A DNA stretch of 15,488 nucleotides from an uncultured Clostridia bacterium (lineage in GTDB: Bacteria > Bacillota > Clostridia > Christensenellales > Borkfalkiaceae): assembly GCA_934254725.1 (NCBI GenBank), contig CAKQLR010000047.1, positions 1 to 15,488 on the forward strand. The letters are read 5' to 3'. Of this stretch, positions 8,401 through 14,449 are shown piece by piece (within the stretch, counting starts at the first letter, position 1; each line of letters starts with the position of its first letter). The position numbers and the translations under genes are program-made. The notes below the pieces were generated by a model that was not told the origin of the DNA, did no database searches, and was given only the letters and a program-made list of their open reading frames with translations.

Positions 8401-10701
8401 ATGAAACTCGGAAAAACAAAAATAGTCCTGATGTTGCTTCTCGCTCTCGTTATGGCTTTTGCTTTAGTCGCGTGCGAAAACGATGACAGCAGTTCGACGG
8501 CAAGTTGCGATTGTTGCGAAAATTGCACCGCCTGCATTTGCGAAGCTGGCAAGGATTGCAATCCCGACTGCACTTGCGGCAACGGAAACTGCAATCCCGC
8601 TCCCGCGGCGGATACGACCGCTCCCGTAATCACTTTTGCGGAAGGCAAGCAGGATTCTTACACCATGACGGCAGGTCAGACCTTAACTTTGCCCTTGGCT
8701 ACCGCTAATGACGAGACCGACGGCGCAGTAGAAGTTACCGTTACCGCAGAAGGCGCTACCGTTACAAAAGATACGCAGGGTTATGTATTTACAGCAGAAG
8801 AAGCAGGTACATATTCCGTTGTATATTCCGCACAGGACGCTGCGGGCAACAAAGCTCAACCAATCATAACAGTAACGGTTGTAGCGGACGAAGTCGCTCC
8901 CGTAATCACTTTTGCGGAAGGCAAACAGAATTCTTATACCGTAACTGCAGGTCAGACCGTAACGTTACCTTTAGCTACCGCAACCGATAACGTAGACGGC
9001 GAAGTAAACGTAGAAGTTTCGGTTACCGCAAAAGGCGCAAGCGTTTCGCGTGTCGATGACGGGTATATGTTCAAGTCCGTCACCGCCGGCGTATATAAAG
9101 TTTCTTATTTTGCTATGGACGCGGCCGAAAACGAAGCGGAAGAATTTATAACCGTAACCGTTAACCCCGTTGTAGAAGAAACCGCTTTACCCGAAGGCGC
9201 AAGCGATGATATCGCCGTTTTAGAAAACGGCGGAACTTTCGTTGAAAACTTTGCAAAAGGCTACGGCGGCGCTCTTGCTAAAGGTCTGTCTTACAGCACG
9301 GCGACAGGCGAACCCAACGCAACCATAAGAGGCGACGGAGAATATATCGCCGGCAACTCTTTGGTTATCGATTATTCTTCCTGCGCCTGGAACAGCAACA
9401 CTCAGTTCTGGTTCGGCGCGGTAGATAAGTATCTTAAGTCCGGCAAATGGACCATTTCGATGGACGTTAAGATTCTCAGCGGAACGGCTCCTTCCGGCTT
9501 GTACTTCTCGTTTATTTACGACGGCGACAACAGCGGCGAAAACCAGGCGCATACTCTCGGCGCAGTAGGCGAAACCAAAACTTTGAGACAAGAAGTTCAG
9601 AAGAACTTTGATCCGAACAAGACCTGGCATTTCAGAATTTTCTTCTACACCGGCAATTCTAATTACAAGTACGATAATTTCGTTATCGCAATCGATAACA
9701 TCTCCATTACGTATAAAGAGGTTGTGAATGACGTTGTAGAACGTACCGGCACACCCAAAACCGTAAGCATCGACGAAGCGAAAGCAAGCGGCGGCTACAC
9801 CCTTACCGGCACAGACGATAATTATACCGCTTTATCGGGCGCTGCTCTCTATGCGGATATAAGCAAAATTTCCGATAGCGAACGCCTTACCGCGGAACAG
9901 GCGGCTAATTTAACCCCGGAAAACGGCTTTAATTCCGATTACGCGATAGTTGCAAGCACGCAGGTTATTACGTTTGACGCATTAAAGAATCTTTGCACCG
10001 ATACCTCTTATATTTTCACTTTGACTATGAAAGTATATGCTCCTTCCGCTAACAATTGGCATATCTTCTTTACTAACGGTTCGGGCGCACAATCCGGCGC
10101 GAAACAACAACCTAACGTACAAGGAACGGCAACGTTCAGCTATGAATTTGCGGGCGCTCCGAACTATGTAAACATAGGTTTGTATAACGGCTCTGTAAGC
10201 CCCGTATACATAGGCGATATAACCATCAGCGCGGTTGAAAAAGCTACCGATAAGAGCCCCAACGGATACGAAGTAGGTAAAAAATGGACCAGATCCGCTG
10301 CCGAATTGAATTTAGGCAATAGAGGTACTCTTGTTACTTGTTCGGAAGTTACGGTAGGTGACTCTGCTCTTTCTTCTTATGAAGGATTTACCGATAAAGC
10401 AGTTCATTTTAAGACGGATGTAAAGGATCAAACTCTTGTAATGTTCCGGGCAAACGGAACGATTGAAAACGGCTGTAAGTACAAAATTACTTTAAACGTT
10501 TACGTTGTTGAGTGCACCGGGAGACTTATGCTTAACTTCGATAATGCAAAATTCCCCGATTTAGGGAATGCTACGGGTTACAGAAAGATTGAAATAGAGT
10601 GGCCGGCAGATAGCTCTGTAGACTTCTTCAGCTTCTACTTCCCCGATACGCCGGCGGAACTCTATATTTCGAGTTTAACCTATGAACTTATAGCTCTTTA
10701 A
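8401..10701 (+). CDS. Cys-rich multidomain carbohydrate-binding-like lipoprotein
   Basis: Surface lipoprotein of 766 residues with no recognisable catalytic domain. ATG 8401 follows GGAGG at proper spacing; an in-frame TTG at 8386 would place the ribosome site inside the coding region. The signal peptide ends in a textbook lipobox LVAC (Cys25). The 10-Cys module is at 36-65. Two Ig-like repeats (about 74-160 and 166-254) carry APVITF, TAGQT, TLPLATA, DAAxN and ITVTV marks, similar to HYR/DUF5011-like surface domains. Three beta-rich stretches (about 270-440, 455-613, 620-766) look like jelly-roll carbohydrate-binding modules; the first ends in IDNISITYKE, a usual final strand of CenC-type modules. 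Its likely role is glycan capture or adhesion for the neighbouring enzymes. The CBM assignments rest on general appearance only. Confidence 0.85.
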   Translation: MKLGKTKIVLMLLLALVMAFALVACENDDSSSTASCDCCENCTACICEAGKDCNPDCTCGNGNCNPAPAADTTAPVITFAEGKQDSYTMTAGQTLTLPLATANDETDGAVEVTVTAEGATVTKDTQGYVFTAEEAGTYSVVYSAQDAAGNKAQPIITVTVVADEVAPVITFAEGKQNSYTVTAGQTVTLPLATATDNVDGEVNVEVSVTAKGASVSRVDDGYMFKSVTAGVYKVSYFAMDAAENEAEEFITVTVNPVVEETALPEGASDDIAVLENGGTFVENFAKGYGGALAKGLSYSTATGEPNATIRGDGEYIAGNSLVIDYSSCAWNSNTQFWFGAVDKYLKSGKWTISMDVKILSGTAPSGLYFSFIYDGDNSGENQAHTLGAVGETKTLRQEVQKNFDPNKTWHFRIFFYTGNSNYKYDNFVIAIDNISITYKEVVNDVVERTGTPKTVSIDEAKASGGYTLTGTDDNYTALSGAALYADISKISDSERLTAEQAANLTPENGFNSDYAIVASTQVITFDALKNLCTDTSYIFTLTMKVYAPSANNWHIFFTNGSGAQSGAKQQPNVQGTATFSYEFAGAPNYVNIGLYNGSVSPVYIGDITISAVEKATDKSPNGYEVGKKWTRSAAELNLGNRGTLVTCSEVTVGDSALSSYEGFTDKAVHFKTDVKDQTLVMFRANGTIENGCKYKITLNVYVVECTGRLMLNFDNAKFPDLGNATGYRKIEIEWPADSSVDFFSFYFPDTPAELYISSLTYELIAL
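8506..8595 (+). other. 10-Cys mini-module, copy C
   Basis: Codons for residues 36-65. Cysteines are at 36, 38, 39, 42, 45, 47, 53, 57, 59 and 64, with the same core EAGKDCNPDC as copies A and B. It lies 11 residues after the lipidated cysteine, closer than in copy A (19) or copy B (15). The rest of this protein shares no fold with the other two carriers, so the module travels independently of the catalytic part. Confidence 0.88.
8620..9162 (+). repeat. Tandem repeat encoding two Ig-like domains
   Basis: Two direct repeats offset by 276 bases (8620 and 8896). The first 29 bases are identical, and by hand count 57 of the first 63 match; similarity then falls to the protein level. The codon-level identity suggests a fairly recent intragenic duplication or partial gene conversion. 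Confidence 0.8.
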
Positions 10702-10737
10702 TTAAACAACAAAAGGTAAATAAAGCACAACAAAACG

Positions 10738-10763
10738 TCCCGCCCCTGAAAAATGGGGCGGGA
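10738..10763 (+). terminator. GC-rich hairpin between the third lipoprotein and GH127 genes
   Basis: A perfect 9-bp stem (10738-10746 with 10755-10763) around an 8-base loop, 36 bases after the lipoprotein stop. On the + strand it is followed by an A-rich rather than T-rich tract, so it is not a standard Rho-independent terminator. It could be a partial terminator or a 3'-end stabiliser lowering GH127 expression relative to the lipoproteins. Confidence 0.4.
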
Positions 10764-10790
10764 TAAAAAACAGGAAAAAGGTATTTTCAG

Positions 10791-12284
10791 ATGATTTTTG
10801 CGACGGGCGACTTAAAAAACAGAATAGAGCGTAACCGCGAAAAAATTTCCGAAAAGGATTATCGCGCACCCGTAATATTTTCACAAAACCCCGATTGGCC
10901 GGGCGACTGGCAGGGCAGGGGAATTTTAGCGCTTACTTCTTTATACGAAGCGACGCAAAATCCCGCCGTTTATTCTCAGCTTAAAGAGATAATCGACCTG
11001 CTTGACGAATATTTGAACGAAGACGGGTATTTCGGAAAAGTAATAGACGAGGCGGGCGTAAACGAGCAATCCCTGTCGGGTAACGGCTGGTTTGTGCGCG
11101 GTCTTTGCGATTATTACAAACTGACGAAGGACGAAAAAGTTTTTTCCCTGCTTGAGAAAATAAAGGTAAAGTTTTTCTATAAGCTGGAGCCTTTTTACAG
11201 GGTTTACACCACGGGGGAATTGACCGACGGCGGAGTAAGCGGGCACGTAACCGATAAAAAAATCAACGGGTGGAAGCACTCGTCGGATATAGGTTGCGCG
11301 TTTATTTTGCTGGACGGTTTAACCGCTCTTTGCGAAATTTTAAGGGACGAAAAACTTATAGCGCTCGCAAAAACGTTAACGGAAAAGTTCTTTACCGTGG
11401 ATTATATTAAGTCGAATTTTCAGACGCACGCGTTTCTTACGGCAACGCGCGCCGTTTTAAGGCTGTATGCGGTGACCGGCGAAAGCAAATACCTTGAAAA
11501 AAGCAAGGAAAATTTCAAATTGTATTCCGAATGCGGCGCTACCGTAAACTACGCTAATTTTAACTGGTTCGGCAAGCCCGATTCCTGGACGGAGCCATGC
11601 ACCTGCGTGGATTCTCTGATGGTGGCTACAGAACTTTATAAAATTACGCAAAACAAAGAATATCTTGCTTTTGCAAACAGAGTGTATATAAATGCGTTCA
11701 GGGTCGCGCAAAGGAAAAACGGCGGGGCAGGTTGCGAAACGTGCCTTTACGAGGGTAACGACGAACTGAAAATACATATGTATGAAGCATTTTTCTGTTG
11801 CAGTATGCGGTTTTCCGACGGGCTGAATTACGTTAGAAAGAACTTGTTTTTAAAAAAAGACAATACAATATTCGCGTTATTTGCTTTGGGCGGAAGATAC
11901 GTATCCGACGAATGTGAATTCTGGTACGAATACGACAGCGAAAACGCTCTGGTAAAAATAACGGTGGAGCGCGGTAGGGTAGAAAACCTTGTTCTTTACC
12001 TGCCCGACGGCGTTAAGCTTTATAATAACGGTTCGGAGTGCGGAAACAGCCTTACAGGGCTTGATTGCGGAACGCACGAGTATCAACTTGAAATTAAGTA
12101 TAATCCCGAAATAAGGGTAAAAAGAAAGGTTTATTTTTGGTCCGACTATTTGCTTACGGAAAAAACGTATAAAGACGAATCCGCTATAAAGTTTAACATT
12201 GGTGGCAGAACGTTAAGCCCCGTTCAGGATTGCATTTCTTACGAAGAAACGCACGGCATAGATGGCTTTATACAAAAAATATAA
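10791..12284 (+). CDS. GH127-family beta-L-arabinofuranosidase (DUF1680-like)
   Basis: Predicted cytosolic glycoside hydrolase of 497 residues that removes beta-L-arabinofuranose from oligosaccharides. There is no signal peptide, in contrast to the three genes before it. Helical-barrel repeats fill the first two thirds (for example NGWFVRGLCDYYK and the ATELYKITQNKEYLAF stretch). The family's zinc and nucleophile site is recognisable: Glu268 and Cys270 in TEPC match the E-x-C ligand pair, and Cys336/Cys337 in FFCCSMR match the paired cysteines, one of which is the nucleophile in characterised GH127 enzymes. A strand-rich tail (about 355-497) resembles the trailing beta-sandwich. It is shorter than typical GH127 members (600 or more residues). 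The start has an AAAGG site 9 bases upstream. It closes the carbohydrate locus, with a strong terminator after it. Related DUF1680 families with other specificities are possible. Confidence 0.85.
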   Translation: MIFATGDLKNRIERNREKISEKDYRAPVIFSQNPDWPGDWQGRGILALTSLYEATQNPAVYSQLKEIIDLLDEYLNEDGYFGKVIDEAGVNEQSLSGNGWFVRGLCDYYKLTKDEKVFSLLEKIKVKFFYKLEPFYRVYTTGELTDGGVSGHVTDKKINGWKHSSDIGCAFILLDGLTALCEILRDEKLIALAKTLTEKFFTVDYIKSNFQTHAFLTATRAVLRLYAVTGESKYLEKSKENFKLYSECGATVNYANFNWFGKPDSWTEPCTCVDSLMVATELYKITQNKEYLAFANRVYINAFRVAQRKNGGAGCETCLYEGNDELKIHMYEAFFCCSMRFSDGLNYVRKNLFLKKDNTIFALFALGGRYVSDECEFWYEYDSENALVKITVERGRVENLVLYLPDGVKLYNNGSECGNSLTGLDCGTHEYQLEIKYNPEIRVKRKVYFWSDYLLTEKTYKDESAIKFNIGGRTLSPVQDCISYEETHGIDGFIQKI

Positions 12285-12331
12285 AAAAATATAACAAGAA
12301 ATATTTGGGGATGAAGAATTTAAACCCTATG

Positions 12332-12358
12332 AAAAAACAGCCTCCCGGGCTGTTTTTT
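12332..12358 (+). terminator. Rho-independent terminator ending the carbohydrate operon
   Basis: An 11-bp stem (12332-12342 with 12348-12358) with a GC core and a 5-base loop. The right arm ends in six T, and the left arm supplies the matching A run, as in bidirectional-looking terminators. It lies 48 bases after the GH127 stop. Confidence 0.88.
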
Positions 12359-12423
12359 GTTAAATGAGAAATTTAAACTAACGATGCCTTAGAACTTTCA
12401 TAGACGATAAAATAGAACATATA

Positions 12424-12440
12424 CGACTTATAATATGTCG
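12424..12440 (+). promoter_or_regulatory. 17-base palindrome overlapping a TATAAT box
   Basis: A near-perfect dyad (7 of 8 pairs) with CGAC and GTCG ends and an AT centre; the -10-like TATAAT is at 12429-12434. A clear -35 is lacking (GATAAA at 12406-12411 gives 17-base spacing). The arrangement fits a repressor site over a weak promoter. Chance in AT-rich DNA is the alternative. Confidence 0.3.
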
Positions 12441-12441
12441 C

Positions 12442-12511
12442 GTTTCTATAGTTTAATAGATATAATTGAATAATAAACGGAAAAGGTTGCAATAACTTTT
12501 TCCGTTTTTTT
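12442..12511 (+). ncRNA. Candidate short non-coding RNA
   Basis: The stretch between the TATAAT box at 12429-12434 and the terminator at 12477-12511 holds no credible reading frame. The terminator is not needed by the GH127 gene, which already has its own 120 bases earlier. A transcript of about 70 bases is therefore possible. It rests only on the promoter-like box plus the terminator. Confidence 0.25.
12477..12511 (+). terminator. Second Rho-independent terminator
   Basis: A 12-bp stem (12477-12488 with 12494-12505, one G-U pair), a 5-base loop, then seven T ending at 12511. It stands 120 bases after the first terminator and before the next promoter. It is either a back-up terminator or the end of a short RNA. 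Confidence 0.85.
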
Positions 12512-12522
12512 ATTTAAAAAGG

Positions 12523-12553
12523 TTAATTTCTGATTTTCTGTGGGCTATATAAT
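12523..12553 (+). promoter_or_regulatory. Candidate promoter of the MYG1-protease-kinase gene set
   Basis: TATAAT at 12548-12553 lies downstream of the second terminator and 75 bases before the first start codon. The best -35 is TTAATT at 12523-12528, with a long 19-base spacer. A 12-base partial palindrome at 12572-12583 lies near the expected transcription start and could be an operator. The -10 is good and the -35 weak. Confidence 0.4.
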
Positions 12554-12627
12554 CGGTGTAAGAACAAGTTGATTGATTTCAATAATTGTTCGTAAACAAA
12601 AAATTTTGAAAGAGGAATAAAGGTTTT

Positions 12628-13521
12628 ATGATTAGTTTGGATAAGGTGACGGATATCTATACTCATGGAGGAATGTTTCATACGGATGACGTTATGAGTA
12701 CTGTTCTTTTGAAAGAGCTGAAACCGAACGTTAAGGTTCATAGGGTTTTCGAAGTTCCGAGTAAAGCACGCTGCTCTAATGCTCTTGTTTACGATATCGG
12801 TGAAGGCGAATTTGATCACCATCAGAAGGACGTTGAACTCGATAGCGCAGGTAACAAATACAGTGCATTCGGGCTGCTGTGGAGAGAATTCGGCAGGCAG
12901 ATTTTGTTTAAACGCGGGTTTAAACACGTGGAGGAGGCGAATGAGTATTTTGTAGAAAATTTTGCAAATAAAATCGATTTCGGAGACAATAACGGGTATA
13001 TCAAAGTTCCGCGATTTCCCGAAAACGAAATTTTAACGAGATTTCGTTTGAAGTGGTTTGAGGGGCAGGGTAACGAAAAATGGGATGAAGCGTTTAACAA
13101 TGCTTTAATTCAGGCAAAAATCTTTTTCGATTTGTGGATAAAAGATACATATAATGCAACCGATATGCGCTACGAAGAAGATAGAATATGGGTGAAAGCT
13201 GCCGAAAAAATGGATGACGGAGTGGTAGTTCTTGACAAGCCTATCGATTGGCGTGCGGCAAACGATAGGAATCTTTACCCTAATGCAAAAATCGTAGTTA
13301 TGCCGGACAGCAGAGGGGGATATGCCATTCTTCCCGTGAATGTGATGCTTACAAAAATAAAGGAAAGCCCGTATCTTGGTTTTGTGCATCCGTCCGGACA
13401 TATGGGCGTGGCGGAAAACGAGGAAAAAGCTGTTCGTGCTGCAAAAGAAATTACACAGGAAGATCTTGCGGTTACGTCCATTGCTTTTATTAAACCATAT
13501 TTAAAGTGCAGATATATTTAA
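12628..13521 (+). CDS. MYG1/UPF0160 family protein, predicted DHH-type nuclease
   Basis: A 297-residue cytosolic protein of the MYG1 family, whose eukaryotic members are reported 3'-5' RNA exonucleases related to DHH phosphoesterases. The N-terminal metal-site motifs are present: THGGMFHTDD (His18, Asp20, Asp21), VYDIGEGEFDHHQ (Asp56, Asp63, His64, His65), then the SAFGLLWREFG stretch (residues 79-89). Near the C-terminus, FVHPSGHMGV matches the conserved final block. Length fits the bacterial members. The start has an upstream AGAGG/AAAGG site and no better alternative. It opens a new transcription unit after two terminators, and the next gene follows after 12 bases. Phosphoesterase or nuclease activity is inferred from the motifs; the bacterial role is not known to me. 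Confidence 0.88.
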   Translation: MISLDKVTDIYTHGGMFHTDDVMSTVLLKELKPNVKVHRVFEVPSKARCSNALVYDIGEGEFDHHQKDVELDSAGNKYSAFGLLWREFGRQILFKRGFKHVEEANEYFVENFANKIDFGDNNGYIKVPRFPENEILTRFRLKWFEGQGNEKWDEAFNNALIQAKIFFDLWIKDTYNATDMRYEEDRIWVKAAEKMDDGVVVLDKPIDWRAANDRNLYPNAKIVVMPDSRGGYAILPVNVMLTKIKESPYLGFVHPSGHMGVAENEEKAVRAAKEITQEDLAVTSIAFIKPYLKCRYI

Positions 13522-13533
13522 AGGAGAAAAACA

Positions 13534-13986
13534 ATGAATTTTAGTTTTGAGATTTTTGAAGACGTAATGAAAGAATTTTTATCGGAACAAACGGCATTGA
13601 AATGCGTGGACGGTGTAATGCTTAATCCGGCAGAGCCTTTCGGCGGACCGCCCGCATTGCAAATTTTGCTTGATTTCGGTCATATCCGCGCACCGTTGCT
13701 TATCAGCGAAGAGGATAATGACGAAATATCGGCGGTTATGTATTTCTGTACAGAAGGCAAACCGGAAAAGATGAAGCCTGTCCGAGAGAGATACGAGAAA
13801 ATCCGGATTTCATCCGTTATAAAGCTTGATAAAGCGGCCTATGAGTCAGGTTCATTCAGGCTTGAATATAGATTTAAGGCAAAGACGACATTGGATTTGA
13901 AAATCGGAGTAATATATTTGCTGAAAGAGCTCGGAAGTCCGCTGTTTATAGAAATTGCTTCTTTTATGGCGTTCAGCGAACTTTGA
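13534..13986 (+). CDS. Unrecognised 150-residue protein
   Basis: I do not recognise the family. The start ATG follows a strong AAAGGAG site and lies 12 bases after the MYG1-like gene, so the two are likely co-transcribed. The protein is soluble by eye, with no signal peptide or membrane span. It has an acidic, helical-looking N-terminus (FEIFEDVMKEF), a GGPP turn at about residue 37, an acidic loop EEDNDE, and alternating charged and hydrophobic strands in the middle and end. A single beta-rich domain is plausible. Its place between a predicted nuclease and an AAA protease suggests an adaptor, substrate or regulator in the same system, which is speculation from position only. A 97-base gap to the protease gene follows, without a clear terminator. 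Confidence 0.8.
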   Translation: MNFSFEIFEDVMKEFLSEQTALKCVDGVMLNPAEPFGGPPALQILLDFGHIRAPLLISEEDNDEISAVMYFCTEGKPEKMKPVRERYEKIRISSVIKLDKAAYESGSFRLEYRFKAKTTLDLKIGVIYLLKELGSPLFIEIASFMAFSEL

Positions 13987-14083
13987 AAAGATAACTTATT
14001 GATCTCGTAAATCTTTGCAAGCAAATTATCGATTTCTTAGGTTGTATTTAATAACTAAACGAAGAATGAAGGGAGAAGAGAAA

Positions 14084-14449
14084 ATGGAAGATATAAATAA
14101 GATGTTTCCGCATATAGCGGGATATGAACCGATAAAAGAAGAATGCGCTCAGGCTGCTGATATACTCAGTAATACAGAAGAATACACGAAAAGGGGCGCG
14201 TATGTGCCGAGAGGTTGGTTGTTTTACGGACCTTCGGGCGTGGGTAAGACAAGGATAATCAAAGATATTGCCGATTATCTTAAAATCCCTGTAATAGAAA
14301 TCAGTATATCGGACGCTATAAATAACGATATAACGATTGACGAGGATTTAAAAAGGCAAAGGAAGCGGGTAGATGTATTCTTTTTATCGATGAGTTGGAT
14401 AAAATTGCCGGGTATCTCGGTTATGAATATCCCGACGAAGCAAATCTGA
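14084..14449 (+). CDS. FtsH-like AAA/M41 protease, N-terminal part (zero frame)
   Basis: First part of an ATP-dependent metalloprotease. ATG 14084 follows GGAGAAGAG; an in-frame ATG at 14015 has no good ribosome site. The AAA domain starts at once (HIAGYEPIKEE), with no membrane helices, unlike true FtsH. Walker A is GPSGVGKT at residues 49-56. After about residue 90 this frame loses family resemblance and stops at 14449, while the -1 frame takes over with a perfect Walker B. Read without a frame change the product is 121 residues with no Walker B, sensor or protease domain, so it should be non-functional as an ATPase. The break lies at a T TTA AAA heptamer. The gene is either programmed to shift, mutated, or affected by a missing A in the A5 run. 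See the downstream part at 14350. Confidence 0.8.
   Translation: MEDINKMFPHIAGYEPIKEECAQAADILSNTEEYTKRGAYVPRGWLFYGPSGVGKTRIIKDIADYLKIPVIEISISDAINNDITIDEDLKRQRKRVDVFFLSMSWIKLPGISVMNIPTKQI
14347..14353 (+). other. Slippery heptamer T TTA AAA at the frame break
   Basis: The zero-frame codons here are GAT TTA AAA AGG, the X XXY YYZ arrangement needed for -1 slippage. After slipping, decoding continues with AAG GCA AAG, giving DLKKAKEAGRC into Walker B with no residue out of place. A purine-rich GAGGA directly abuts the heptamer (14342-14346), closer than the internal Shine-Dalgarno stimulator of dnaX. I see no strong downstream hairpin at the usual spacing. One extra A in the run would also restore the frame. 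Confidence 0.55.

Noticed and set aside
3461..8595. Calling the Cys module a metallothionein
   Set aside because: Cys density fits, but the EAGKDCNPDC core and extracytoplasmic lipoprotein position are not those of known metallothioneins; metal binding remains only a hypothesis.
3461..8595. Treating the three Cys segments as a mobile element or repeat array
   Set aside because: Each copy is in frame at the same position of a lipoprotein, with no inverted ends, target duplications or transposase nearby.
12285..12627. tRNA gene, CRISPR array or attachment site in the 343-base gap
   Set aside because: No cloverleaf, regularly spaced repeats or integrase-associated direct repeats are visible; the gap is explained by two terminators and promoter-like boxes.
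14015..14083. Longer start for the AAA protease gene
   Set aside because: There is no ribosome site before 14015, while ATG 14084 follows GGAGAAGAG and begins right at the AAA domain.
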